DNA of 64,000 nucleotides. Origin: Paroedura picta. Taxonomy: Eukaryota; Chordata; Lepidosauria; Squamata; Gekkonidae. Below are positions 23,165-35,587 of the stretch, piece after piece (the first letter of the stretch is position 1; each line of letters opens with the position of its first letter). Location of the stretch: the NCBI RefSeq assembly GCF_049243985.1, contig NC_135379.1, positions 30,947,001 through 31,011,000 on the forward strand, written 5' to 3'. Under the pieces are notes generated by a model, which was not told the DNA's origin, searched no databases, and saw nothing but the letters and a program-made list of their open reading frames with translations. The position numbers were made by a program, and so were the translations under genes.

Positions 23165-23371
23165 GAGATTAGTTTGCAGACTACTATCTGGGAGATCCAG
23201 ATTCAAATCCCCATAGAAATTAGCTTGGTGCCCCTGGGTCAGTCACACACTTCCAAATCCCAACCAAACTCCCTCAGAGGGCTGTTGAGAGTTTAAAATG
23301 AAAGCAAGGAGAACCATGTGCCTCTTGGGACTCCATTAGAGAGCAAGGCAGGGTATAAAGGAAGCAAATAG
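23165..23371 (+). mobile_element. tRNA-derived SINE with GGGTATAAA tail
   Basis: B-box-like AGATTCAAATCCCCA, then GGTCAGTCACACAC and GGCAGGGTATAAAG. A further decayed member lies at about 28395-28550. Confidence 0.55.
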
Positions 23372-23539
23372 AAATTGAAAGCATTAAGTGAAGAAATATT
23401 TTTGTCTCTTGCATTCTTTTGTGCAACAGTTTCTTTCTTCTGCACTCCGCTATTTGTTAGATCCTGGATTGGACTGGGACAAGTACACATAGGATACACT
23501 AAACCAGTTCCATCTTCTTTATTGTGTAAGGGCACTTGC

Positions 23540-23820
23540 TAGGGTTCTCAGGTCCCCTGTCCCACCAAGGTCCCACATACACCCAGCCCCCGGCTGGGGA
23601 TAAGGAGATATGGATCTCAGATCCAGGTTGAGAAACTACTGGAGATTCGGGGATGGAACCTGAAGAGGACTGGGATCTCAGACCATAAAGTTCACCCACC
23701 AAAGCATCTATTTTCTCCCGAGGGATTGATCTTAGTAGCCTGGAGACTAGCTCTAATTCCAGGGGATCCCCAGATTCCACAGAGAGTCCGGCATGCCTCG
23801 CATTTGCTTTACCCGGGAGC
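23540..23820 (-). repeat. Interspersed repeat family E, long copy
   Basis: It contains CCAGGGGATCCCCAGATTCC, GTCCGGCATGCCTCG and the terminal CTAGGGTTCTCAGG. The 146-residue reading frame across it (23499-23939, minus) is repeat-derived and has no recognisable domain. Confidence 0.5.
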
Positions 23821-24431
23821 CAAACGCTGAACTGGAGAGAAATGTAGACTTTCAGTACAGTGTAACAGCTATATCCATAAATGGCTGAGTGTAAGTCACT
23901 TGCATGAGGCCAAACAAAGGGCACACAATACTTAAACACTTGTAGGCAAGGCAGATTAACTTCAATTTATTGCTGGAATGCTGAGGCATGATTCTCTGTT
24001 CAGGTCCTAAACTTTAAAATGCCATTAAATGCTTTTTGTCCATAGCCATGCAAGCAGCCTGAAGTCCATATAAGGCTGCTTGGATGCATGACAACTGAAA
24101 TTAAGCTTCTTTTTTCTTCATTATAAAGAATGTCAATTTTAGTACTTCCATGACTTGGAGGCTACAATGCTTGTTTGGTGCTGGTGAGTTTCGTAAAAGT
24201 TAATGTCACTCTTATGAATCTGCATTTAGGACTGGGCTGTTCAAGTTCTGGATCTTGTTTACTACTGAATGCTACTTTCTTTCAAGGGAAATAATAGTAA
24301 TTAAAGAATCTGCCCTCAAAGACCTTGAAGCACATCCAGAAATGTGGAAATTCCAGTGAATCCAAATCTTCTGTCTCCAAATGCTGCTTAAATCTTTCAC
24401 ACAAACTGACTTGGTTTAACCCCTAATTAAG

Positions 24432-24710
24432 TCTTTCTTAACCGGGGATTCATGGGTGGGAGTTAATTTTTTGTATATTTTTAAATTTTGTTACTGGGTA
24501 ATGTGCCCATATATGGTCATGTTTACTCCCCCTCCTCCATGGCCAGTGATCGGCCTGGAGTGGGTGGGAAGAGGAGGGATCCTGGGTGGGCATGCAGCTA
24601 TGCTTCCCAACCATATTCTGCAACATCGCACGTCCTCTAGGGTTTCTTGAAGTCTGAAGGATGTTTCAGGTGTTTCTCAATGGTAAGCAAGTTGAGAAAG
24701 GCTGCCTTAA
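24432..24710 (-). repeat. hAT-like repeat family B
   Basis: Read on the minus strand it begins GGCAGCCTTTCTCAACTTGC and continues with CTTCAGACTTCAAGAAACCC, as at 17408 and 27164. 23821-24431 has nothing recognised. Confidence 0.55.
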
Positions 24711-24837
24711 TTCCTCATGGTGTTAGCCAAACTTTAAGTTCATATAGCTGTGTTTGCCCACAAGATGTGTTACTGCTTCCCTCCTCCCTCTAATGAGACC
24801 TTTGTTTTCATTGTAATACCTTGGCATGAAAACCAAC

Positions 24838-25398
24838 ATGGCAGAGTGGTTAAGATCAGTGGACTCTAATCTGAAGAACCAGGTTTGGCCTCCACATCCA
24901 GCCAGCTGGGTAAACTTGAGTTATTCACTGTTCTCTTAGAACTGCCTGCCTGCCTGCCTGTCTGTCTATCACATTTGTATACCACCCTCCCCTGAGGCTC
25001 AGGGCAATTCACATGAAACGTCAAGGAACTATACACAAAACTCAGTTTTTTTACATCTAATAGAAACAAGAGCAATGGTGATGACAATGACAATAACAGA
25101 GAATAACAGTTCAACAGAACAACCATCAAACAGGTCCATGGTTCAAGTCAGGTGCATGGATTCCTGGGAGGGAAGTTCAGGGGCCTAGTGGGTGTTGTTG
25201 GTCCTGGTTGATCTTAACCAAATACCCAGCCGAGGAGTTTCCTTTTGCAGGCCCTGCAGAACTATTTTAGTTCCACAGAGTGGTTCTCTTAGAGCTCCCT
25301 CAGCCCCACCTTCCTCACAGGATGTCTGTTGTGGGAAAAGGTGCTTTGAGACTCCTTCAGGTAGTGAAAAGTGTGGTATAAAACTCCCAGCTCTTCTT
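24838..25398 (+). mobile_element. tRNA-headed SINE split by a LINE end (nested)
   Basis: 24838-24945 is the SINE head and part of the body (GTGGTTAAGATCAGTGGACT, B box AGGTTTGGCCTCC). 25281-25398 is the remaining body and tail (CACAGGATGTCTGTTGTGGG ... GCTCTTCTTT). The break point is repeated on both sides as GTTCTCTTAGAACTGCC and GTTCTCTTAGAGCTCC. Confidence 0.75.
24946..25280 (-). mobile_element. L2-like LINE 3' end inserted in a SINE
   Basis: On the minus strand it ends with the CCCTGAGCCTCAGGGGAGGG hairpin words and GGTATACAAATG, then a TAGACAGACAGGCAGG tail. The 5' part matches 38640-38735. It is younger than the SINE it interrupts. Confidence 0.68.
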
Positions 25399-26334
25399 TA
25401 GATGTATTAAATTGTGTTATATACCATGTACACTGAGGGCCCTGTGTGAGTAACAGGACACATATCCACACTGGTAGCACCCCCCCCCTTCATTTAATTG
25501 ATGCCAAATTGGAGGAAGAAGTTCATCCGCCCCCCCCCCCAGTACTTTACAGATCTTACGAGGATTCTGCCATCCCCTTTTGCTGCCTAATACTAGACCA
25601 GACAGCAGACTTGGGTCTAGTAGGATTCGCATAATCGAAAACAGTGTCTCTTGTACATGCATACACACCCAGTTAGTTGGCAGGTTCTCTCTCTCTTGTG
25701 CCTTGTCCTGGTTTACCTCACCATGACTCTGTGGGAAATAACCATTTGGACATGTCATTTCATCACTAGATCAGAAATGTAGACTTGGTTCTCTGTTTCA
25801 TTCACTGTTTGTGAGAGAGCCTCAGAAAGCAACAGAGCCATGTATTCCTTTGGATTAAGATGATGATAAATTTCCAATTATGTACTTATCCCAAAAGCCT
25901 TAGAGCCCTGAGTCAACACTATTTCTACAACTAAATGTCACACACTATGAGGATTTTCCTCAATATGTGCCTATTGTATGTGGTCTGGCCATCTTTGGCA
26001 TCCCTTGGGTGTTTTGCGAGTAATGAATGCTAAAGCATTGGCTAATGAACATCAACACGCAAAGTTTCATTCTAAGAACATTAATGGCATATCTAGTTAG
26101 CCATAATTGTCAGAAATAGTTTGAGAGCTATAGCATGGGCAACCTGCATATCAGAAGCATGTAACTGGCAGCAATAACTGGTGTTGGCATAGATATTTTC
26201 CATGTGATTCACACAGTGAATGGCCTAAATATGTTATGGTTACCACCATGTAGAAGTGATATCAGCGGCTTCAGTCTTGCAGGCAAAATGGAGGGATCCA
26301 TCTTCTCTATCAAATAACAGCATGCTTCTCTATA
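25399..26334. other. Intergenic, nothing recognised
   Basis: Short C runs at 25482 and 25531. A tandem-like repeat of CTATCAAATAACAGCATGC flanks the next element. No gene supported. Confidence 0.45.
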
Positions 26335-26513
26335 ACCGTTTATGCACTGGAGGTTTCATGCCAGGCTGCAGGCTGGAGTTTTAGTTGTGGCAGGTTGCCT
26401 CACCTCTTCCTGTACCCACACGGGGGAGCATTTGGCCTAGTGCACCTCATCTGCCCCCGAATTGTGCTTCGGCACAGGAGCTGGGGCAGTGAAGTTCCCA
26501 GTGCATAAACGGT
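26335..26513. mobile_element. TIR element (MITE), sister of the CPVL insertion
   Basis: Near-perfect inverted ends ACCGTTTATGCACTGG / CCAGTGCATAAACGGT, 179 bases, non-coding. It is closely similar throughout to 60666-60843. Confidence 0.85.
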
Positions 26514-27163
26514 CTATCAAATACCAGCAAAATATCAGCATGCTTCCTCAGTCTGCTGAAGATCTACAAAGATGATTTCAAATATTTCATCTGGTCAATA
26601 GACCCAGCTCTGGCCCTTTCACAAATATATTCAGAACCACTGACTCATGAACTGTATGGAATACTTCTGCCCCTTGACTCTTAATTTCACTTTGACTTGA
26701 ATGCTTCTGTTGTTCCAGGTCAGGGGCTTGAGGACAAGTTTGACAATAGTTTGTAGTTAAGTCTATGTTGCATTATGTCCATAAAGATTATATGGGAAAG
26801 GGGTGGGCTGGAGAGAAATTGCCCTCTCTACATTGCTGATGCATACCACAACAAAATATGCATTCTTCGATGGATTTAAATAGAAACCATTTCATTATTA
26901 TGTCAGTAATAAATGGGGAACAAAGCAAACAAAATATCCTTGGAATCTGCTAGTATCACATGGGAAAGTGGATACTAATATAACATTTTTCCAGCTCCTC
27001 AGTATGCAACCAAGTGGGTAAACTGTTACATACAGAAGCACAGCTTGTTGGTTTTATAATGTTTTACTTCAACTGGATATTTTTTAAAATGTATTTCTGT
27101 CCCCACAAGCTTCACCTCAACAAATAGCTTCATTTCAACCATAGTTTATCCCTTATTCTCAAT

Positions 27164-27731
27164 CAGCCTTTCTCAACCTTTTTGCCATTCACAATCCCCT
27201 GAAACATTCTTCAGGCATCAAGAAACCCAGGAAGTGATGTCAGAGGCCACACATTCCTGCCATGCCTCTGGAAGCTACATGTTACCAAAAGTGACATCAC
27301 TTAGACACTCCCACCAGATGTGACATCACCAGATCACTCTCACAGCACAGAAATATTTTCAGATGATTTGTGAACAGGACCACATCTGCACTCTGGACTG
27401 GCTACCAGTTTCCTCTTCACCAAAGGGAGCCTGCAGTGGGGAGTCTGCTTGTGTCACTTCATGCCCCCCCACACACAGTTAAGTTAAAAAGAGAGTACTT
27501 CTCTGGACTCCAGTCACTACCATGTGCAATGAGCCTTGGCCAGCAAAGTTTTGTGTAGTCAAAGCCCCTCCCCTCCAGGCCCAGTACTGGCTAGGGAGGG
27601 GTCAACATGACCATATGTAGTCATATCACCTGATAATTTAAAATATATATAAAATATATAGAAAGTTGATTAAGTCCCACCCAGTCACTGAAACGCTTCC
27701 AGGGCTGTCATGAAACCCTAGTTGAGAAATG
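27164..27731 (+). repeat. hAT-like repeat family B, long copy
   Basis: It begins CAGCCTTTCTCAACCTTTTT and ends near CCCTAGTTGAGAAATG, giving inverted ends of hAT type. Interior words include AGGCATCAAGAAACCCAGGA and repeated GTGACATCAC. No coding frame. 26514-27163 and 27732-28394 have no other recognised feature apart from G runs at 27960 and 28288. Confidence 0.65.
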
Positions 27732-28394
27732 TACATGCTTGAGTTGCCTTACAAGACCACACTTCTGTGTCAGTCCTGGGCCACCCTTTGAACATTCATC
27801 TACCTTAATTAGGCCTGTCAAAGTATTTAACTTGACTGTTACTGAACTGGCTTGTAGGAATATTAACAGAAGAAGCAGTGTGGTGGCTAAAGTGTCAAAT
27901 TAGGACCAGCCTTCCCATCCATTACCCCCAAAGAGAACAAAAGAATGACTTTATAAACGGGGGGGGGGGGAGAATTGCAAGAAAGCAAATCGACTGCAAC
28001 TCCCCCACCACTTCAGGTGTGGGAGGTGGAGCTACACCGTGGAGGCCTGGGAGAGTCGCAGGGAGCATTAATTTTTTTTAATATTATAACACAATATACT
28101 TGTTTAAAAAAAACAAATTCAGACTTGGAGATGGGTGATCAAATACAAAAGGTGCTGGAAGGTGATAGGGAGTTTGTGCCATATAACAATGATTGGCAAA
28201 CCAAAAAAGGAAAAATTACCGGTGATAATTTTTGACTTCCTGTCCATCAGCTACCTCATGCGGATGCAAAGATCTGGGGTGGACGGGGGGGGGGGGGGGG
28301 AAGCGGGCCAAAGGCTCTCCACGTGGTGTTGGGGGAAATCAGGTCAGCTATCTTGAGGCAAAAACTGGGGGACAGAGAGGCCTAATGTCTGGGT

Positions 28395-28550
28395 GAGTCC
28401 TCCGTGCAGAAGAGGTCACTCTCTCTCCTAGCCTAACCTGCCTCACAAGGTGGCAGTGAGAATAAAATGGAGGAGGGAGAATATTTTGGGTTATCCTGAG
28501 CTCCTTGGAAGGAGGTTGGGAACAAAATATATACAAATAAATGAAGAAAG
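28395..28550 (+). repeat. Decayed tRNA-SINE tail
   Basis: CTAGCCTAACCTGCCTCACA, AATAAAATGGAGGAGGGAGA and an ATAAATGAAG tail match the family at 23165. Confidence 0.45.
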
Positions 28551-29830
28551 GAAGTGACATTTGATCTAATAATAGCAGGAAATCCAAGACAGTCCATGCT
28601 TTTGCAGTGAATCCCATCATCCTCTAAGTAGCCTTCCTCCTTTTCAATGGAAGAGTCACTTAAGTTGAAAGAAAACTCCTTAGACTGGAGGAGGACCTCA
28701 AACTTGAGCCAAAATGAACTTTGCTCAGTGGAATGGCAGGATCCACAGTATTATCTTTGTGAAGCCTTGCCAAAAAACTTTTAAAAAATGCTGTAAAAAC
28801 TGAAAGCACATTTTCCAAAATTTTATTTTAGCCTCAACAATTGCTTATGAGTACTAGTTTTAGAAATGCACCCTGCATTCAGAGCTAATCTTTGGAATTT
28901 AATAACATAATCAACCACAGCAACATTTTCCCCACAGCATTTGTCTTTTTCAAAATCTTCCATGTTGGGAACTTCGAGTGCCCCTCTGCTAGCCAGCCCA
29001 GAGTCATCAATCTGAAAATGGGAACAAAGTCTGCCTGGTTCAGTAGCTAGTGATGGTGTGTGGTGACTAGAGCAATAAATTGGCATATGGGCCTCTCGGT
29101 TTAAAATCCCTGTGCAGCCTCAAAAATCCTGGGATTCCATGGAGGGAAAACATCACATTCTTTCAGTGACTTCATGGAGTTGCTGCAAGGATGAGATGAG
29201 GTTGTTGGAGTTGCGGCAAGGATGAGATGAGCTCCTCAGGGCCTGGGTGGGATTCACAGGAGACAAAGAAATACATATTTTAAACAAGAGACTTTAAGAA
29301 GAGTCATGCACTTATGATCACATTGGGGTCAGGTCCTTGTGTGACCCATATGCTGTGTTCCTTAACAGAAAAATATTATTTCCAAAGAGAATATTTCTCC
29401 AGCCTCGTTTCTTCCAGGTATGAAGTGGGGCTTTGCATGAAGATCTGAAGGTCTTGGTCCTACAGAGATGCTTATCACACTCCGAAGGAATAACCCAGGG
29501 AGATACCTTGACCATTTCTGCTGATTCCACTTTCCTGCTGCAGACTGCCCCACCCTGCCAATCCTCTGGGGCCTCCATACCCCAAAAACAGCATTTTGTG
29601 AAGATCAGTGGGCTGCAGGGGGAGGGGAGAGGCAGAAGTGCGGGGGGGGGGAGGCTGGAAGGGAGAGACTGTGGTGGGTTCAACGCTTAGACCACCCAGA
29701 GCTCTTCCACTGGGGCAATGAGGGTTGGTGCACATACTGACCCTGCTGAGGAAGAGGAAGGTGTGTACATGACACTACCCCCTTGCTTTCTGAGGCTTGC
29801 CCCCCCCACCTTGACAGTAGCAGGCATCAC

Positions 29831-29882
<52 letters not shown>

Positions 29883-30240
29883 GGGTTTGGCATCCCTTTA
29901 CTCCTAGTGATACTGCAAGATTCCCCCCCCCCCACTTTGTCAGGCATGCCCTCCTCTCCAGCGGAACACAAGTGAGCTCTGTGTGGACTTTCTTGTTATT
30001 ACAGTGGGTCTCCAGTTCTCACCTGGAGGCTGGCAACCAAGCATTGTTTGGGTAGCCAGCCACTGCTCTCCCGTGCAGCTCTGGCATGCAGCCCTTTTCT
30101 CCAGGGGAGGTGATGGGAACTGCTCTCTCTGTGAAGATGGGCTGCAACTCCTGTTTATCCCCATTATCTCCTGCCTGGAGGGTGGCAACTGCATGCTAAA
30201 CCTGAGAGTGAGAGAAAGTCCCATCCCTGCTTTGGCAATT
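28551..30240. other. Intergenic with (TC)n tract
   Basis: A TC microsatellite of about 48 bases at 29832-29879 and a near-duplicate GCAAGGATGAGATGAG pair at 29186 and 29216. No gene recognised. Confidence 0.5.
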
Positions 30241-30317
30241 TTCAGGTTTCTACCATGGTTTGGGGGGGGGGTGTTTTAGAGGCTCCAAACCTTCTGGAGA
30301 GTCTCTTCTCTGACTCT

Positions 30318-30575
30318 CCCCCCACCCAAGTTTCAAGAAGATATAACCAGGGGGGTCCAGTTCTAGGGGCTCTCCATCCTACCTTCATTAGATCCAGTGA
30401 TGAGAAAAAATGTACTCTCCATTCTGATAATAAAGAATTCAAGATCAGAATGCAGACACTATTTTTTCTCATCATTGGATATAATGGAGGTAGGAAGGGG
30501 GCATCCTCTTTGGGAGCCCCTACAATTGGACTCCCGAGTCCAATATTTTTGAAACTTGGTAGGGAGTAAGAGAAA
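30318..30575. repeat. Long imperfect inverted repeat (foldback)
   Basis: A left arm (about 30318-30424) and a right arm (about 30445-30575) are reverse complements with small indels. Examples: CCCAAGTTTCAAGAAGATAT against the right-arm ATTTTTGAAACTTGGTAGGG, and CAGTGATGAGAAAAAATG against ATTTTTTCTCATCATTGGAT. The loop is about 20 bases. It is non-coding. Confidence 0.7.
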
Positions 30576-30599
30576 AGGCTCCCAAAGCTACCCCCCCCG

Positions 30600-33500
30600 G
30601 CCACGGGAAAGGCAGAAAATTACCATTAAAGTCAATATTGACATTGACTTCAATGGACAAAGCAATTCGGAGACGTCTGAAGCAGTTCGGAAGAGGCTGG
30701 ATCTGAATCATATGATCTGAATCATATTATTCGGATAGCCCTTTAACAGTCTGAATTGGGTTCTTCTGAACCTGAAATGGTCCGAATTTGGGGAGGGGGG
30801 GGTTGCACATGCCTAAGTGGAACCTTATGCAGTGGGGTAATCCTCTTTTTCTATGTTTTGGTGACTTTTACCAATGCATCCAGGACAGTTTTCAATGTCT
30901 GGGTAAGCACAGAAGTTGTTGGAAGCCACAGCCAGATCCACAACAGATTTTGGTAGCAGAGGGTAGGATCTGGTGTGGGCATCTATTCCTCTCCTAAACA
31001 CGATGGAAACAAGTATTGGTTTCATATTTTGTTTTCCCACCACAATAGGGTCCAACAAACCAGAAACAGAACACTTTCCCCATCTTTTATGCCGTTTGTA
31101 TAGTTGTTCCTGAACATCAGTTCACCACTGTACATACTGGGAAATATAGTATGGTATATTGCCATTCAAGTAGTAAATCCTTAGGAATTGTGGACCCATC
31201 TCTCTTCAAAAGAGCAAGGCAGTATTGCTTTGAACTGCTGTGTTAGAAAACCAGCATTTCCCTGCCCTAGAGAACTAGTAACTGCCCGAAAATAATAAGG
31301 GATTAAAGTTTTCAGCCCATTTTGATCTTGTACAGGGTATCAAAGAACTTTTCTGGGACAAACAAGGGACACCCGGGAGCTGAATTATCTGGGTTATGGT
31401 GTTCTTGTATGTTGGGATGTTTGTGTTTTCTGTTCATGCAGCTTGGGAACTGATGTGCCTTTCTTCAGAAATCCTCTCAAGCAGCAATTCTAGGTTTTAT
31501 CCGTTGACATGACAACCCAAACGGCAAAGGAGGCCAACAATGGGAAGTACAACATGGAATAGCACTCAGGGAGGTTGCAAAGACTGAAGTTGGATCAAAT
31601 ATCATGAGTTCCTGGCAAAATTAATTGATAAGCAGGTACCAGAGATGTTACGGCAACAGCAACAAAGGTTGAATAATCTACATATAACAGCAGATGAAGT
31701 ATGAGGTGGTTGAGGTAATCATCCCATAGGACAAAAGGATTGTGTTACTCTCTGGGCAAATCTCCAGTATGTTGAAGTGCCAATAAAATGTTAACCATTC
31801 TAAGCAAAAGAAGCTGCAAATTCAAGGCAGAAACCAAGTCTTTATAGTTACAGGAATACCTGGAAAGGACTAATTGTCAGCAAAGGGAAATGATGGCATT
31901 TGTTCATATTTTAATTCCATTTTTGCTGAAGCTCTGAGGACAGTCGCAGCATAAACTTAAGCAAATCCTGCTTTCTGTAAAATCTGCAGGATAATATCCA
32001 TTTTGCAATCCATTATAACAACCTCCAAGAGCAACGTCTAATGTTTCAGCTCCAAAAATCCTTATAGGAGCAAGAAAAACACGCCTTTTAAGAGGACCCC
32101 ATTCATTAAAATGGAGGAATCTAAACCACACTATTTCAGCACATGCAAACTGGGGATCTGTCTGTAAGAATGAATGGGGTGGTATGCTTCTGCAACAGAT
32201 CGGTTTGCATATGTGAGTTCTTGTACATCTCTGAATCGGGGTTCATTGGCCAAACCAGCCAAAGATAGTATCTAATATTTAAAATACCTACCAACAAAAC
32301 CAGAACAACATTAAAGCCCCAGCTTGATATTTCTCATCCCAGGGAAAATCAGGCACTGGTATTATTTTTATCAATGGTCACCAAAGAAAACCTCCATCCA
32401 TCAAGTGAAGACATACACATTATAAAGTACAGAGCATACAACTGATGGCCTGTAAATTAGGCATGTTTAACTAAACTGGGATATTTAATAGGTTTTCTAT
32501 AAAATCTGCAGGATAATATCCACTTTGCGATCCATTATAACTTCCAAGCAGTATCTAGACAATTTTATTGTAGAAAACAAAAACAATGGGAAAGGTTATG
32601 AATAGAGAATTGCCGTTTCACCAGAAAGTTTGACAAGTTGTTACAATAACAACAGCAATTGTTGTGGACTTAAATTGTAAGCCATTTTATGAACTAACCA
32701 ACCTATCTGAAAAAGGATGTATAACAATATAATAATAATGAATATATGTTTATAGAAAAATAACCTGCAAAGGAGGACAGCACAGGAGGAAGATCTCCAG
32801 AAATCAGTTTTAGAACCTTTTCCCTACCTTGGTTTTTGGAGAATAAAAATCTAAATGTATGCAGTGTTAGCTTCCAATATTTGTATATCCTCAGTTTACA
32901 AACTGGGGTATTTCTCTTACTTCAAGAACATCTAAAAGAAGTTTCAAAAGATCAAACCAAAATACCAAATTACTAAACATGACATGCTGGTCATCCAGAA
33001 TATATGCACCTCTCATCTTTCCCAATGAAAAGGCTAAGAAAAGTACAGGAAATTAAAGGGATGAACTTTGACGTTCTATCTTCAGGTCACAGCCAAGAGC
33101 TTTTTGCTTTGTTAGGTTTAATGTGTTTATCATACTAGTCTGAATTTTGGGGTCTGGTGAAATCACCAGTATCAACCGTAAGGTATACTTCATGTGGGCT
33201 TTAATATAATTTGACAACCACATGGACAGTTTTTCTCAAGATGAATATCTACCACTACATTTCAAAGAACTGGGTTTAAAACTACTCAGAAGTGGAAACC
33301 TGGTCATTCCATTTCAGACCGTAAAAGTTCCACAGTTATTTCCACGGGGAAATATGTTTTAAATTTCATTTAAACCCCCTTCATGACTGGAGTTAGGTGT
33401 GCTGGAACTTCTGTATGGCTTTTAAAAGATTTGCCTTGACCACAGTGAGATCAGAGACATAGTAGGCATAAACGTTTACTGTCTAAGAGAACCTCCGTGG

Positions 33501-34880
33501 CATTAAGAAAAATATATGAAGCACTCAGGAAAATGCCTGTTTTAAACCTTTAGTATATCCAAGGTGTGTTCAGAAATATGAGTGTCTTACCCAATTTCAA
33601 ATCACTTTTCAAAGTGCAAAAAGAAAAAAGTATTCAGAATACTCTTTCTTCAAGAAGAGCAGAGTTCTAGTTCTGAGTTTCTTCCTGAAAGTTTTGACAC
33701 TTCTTGCAAACACAGCACTCATGTTTCTGTTTTGACAAAGCACAAATATTTTGTTTGTTGCTCTTTTGCTTTGATAGGTACCCCATTATTATAGGCTTTA
33801 CAAAAAAGGAGTTTAAAGCTACTTTTCTTTCCTCATTGTAGTCAATAAATAACGCCCCCCCCCCCCACATACACACACACACACAACACTGTCTATATAG
33901 GCTTTGCTGGATGCTTGGTTGAGTGAAAGAAGTAAAAGTGGTTTCAGAATGGTAATTCTGCAGGTGTCATAAATATTGTTATTATTTTCATGAGATTCAT
34001 TGCATAATTAGGAAATGGTTGAAACTTATATGCCCCCCCCCCCGAAAATCCCTTGGTAAAAGGAATCCGAGAATCACTGATGCAGAACACATGCATAAGA
34101 GAAAAGAAAAAGGCATCAACACACACAGATTTTTGCATCCAAAAATTAAACCAATGAGAATGTGAAGACTTTGGTCAAGGATACTGTGAGCAAGCTAACA
34201 AGGTTTTGTCAGTAGAATTTTTATCAAGGCCATTGGCTCTTTTCATTTTCCCATGCATTTGAAGCAGGCTTTTTCTTTCAAAGAATGTTTATAAATGGAC
34301 TTTGGAGACCCTTTATTAAATTAATTTCAAAACTGTTCTGTAATTCAAAGCACATGTATCTGGAATGTTTCCAGGTCTAAGCTCCATGCTGCTGAAGACA
34401 GTAATTATGTATGTATTCCCCATGAATACTGTTTTGAAGTTCTCTCTCCAATAAAAGAATAATTTCTTATATACATATTAATGGAGAACAAAATAGGTCT
34501 GTTAAGAAGTATCCTACACCTGCTTTCTAAAAGGATGCTGGAGAAGAAAGAATTCACCTAATGGAACACTGGTCCAATCAGCTCTCAGAAGGACCAAGCT
34601 AATTTAGGCATTCTTTTAGGACGAGCTCATGAAAACAAGACCCCTATTGTGGCAGTATTTCATTGGACAAGAGGATCTGCTTAATTATAGGTATAACACA
34701 TATTTAAGCTTAGGTTCCGTTTGAAGGATATTAAATATCTGTGGTAAAGTTTTAATACCCTGGAAGTTAGCAGACTGCCTCATATAGCTAGTAAGGGCAG
34801 CAGGCTGAGTGCATGCGGTGAGAAAACAACTAAGAAAAACACATTTACCAAGGCGGTACTTAACTAATACAGAAACTATT
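30600..34880. other. Intergenic AT-rich stretch
   Basis: It contains a CCGAAT/ATTCGGA-rich patch at 30670-30790, a 45-base direct repeat (31975-32019 and 32497-32541), C runs at 33857 and 34034, and an AC run at 33867-33885. No exon or RNA gene is supported over more than 4 kb. Confidence 0.5.
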
Positions 34881-34888
34881 TATTAGAG

Positions 34889-35252
34889 CAGTGGTCCCCA
34901 ACCTTTTTATTACCAGGAACCAATCAACGCTTGACAATTTTACTGAGGCCTGGGGGAGGGTAGTCTTTTTCCGAGGGATGTTGCTGCCGCCTGAGCCCCT
35001 GCTTTTCCACCGGCACCACTGACTTCCCACCGCCCGCTGGGAGGCGCTGCTAGCAGCAGCTGCGCAGAGCCACGCCGAAGGGGAGCCCCAGCCATGGCAG
35101 CCGCTGGAGAGCACCAAAGGTGAGCTGGCAGCAAAGTGGCAGGGCAGCCCTTGAGGTAACAGCCGGGGAGGAGGGCGAGGAGGAGCCACAGCCTGGAACC
35201 AACTGATCCACAGACCGGTCCCGGTCCCCGTACTGGGGGATGGGGACCACTG
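34889..35252 (+). mobile_element. hAT-like element, left bracket of the minisatellite
   Basis: 364 bases from CAGTGGTCCCCAACCTTTTT to GATGGGGACCACTG, inverted ends of hAT type. The interior is GC-rich and non-coding. Left flank TATTAGAG; right flank CTCTAGAG, which is array sequence. Confidence 0.8.
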
Positions 35253-35587
35253 CTCTAGAGAGAAACTGGAGACCAATTGACATATCAGAAAGAGGTAACC
35301 TGAGTTGCCTGGAGAGGAAGGGTTGCCTCTGACTGGCCTTGACACACTAGGAGTCAGACAGGGGGCCAACCTGCAGAGAGAAACTGGGGACCAACTCGCA
35401 AGACATCACAAAGAGCTCACCTGAGTTGCCTGGAGACGAGGGCATACCTGTAACTGGCCTTTGCGTGGGGGGTGGGGGAAATCTCTCAACACACTACGAG
35501 TCAGACAAGGGGCCAACCTCCAGAGAGAAACTGGAGACCAACTCACATGACATCACAAAGAGCTCACCTGAGTAGCCTGGAGAGGAA

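Noticed and set aside
23499-23939. 146-codon minus-strand frame
   Set aside because: Overlaps a dispersed repeat also seen at 205 and 6663; no family resemblance.
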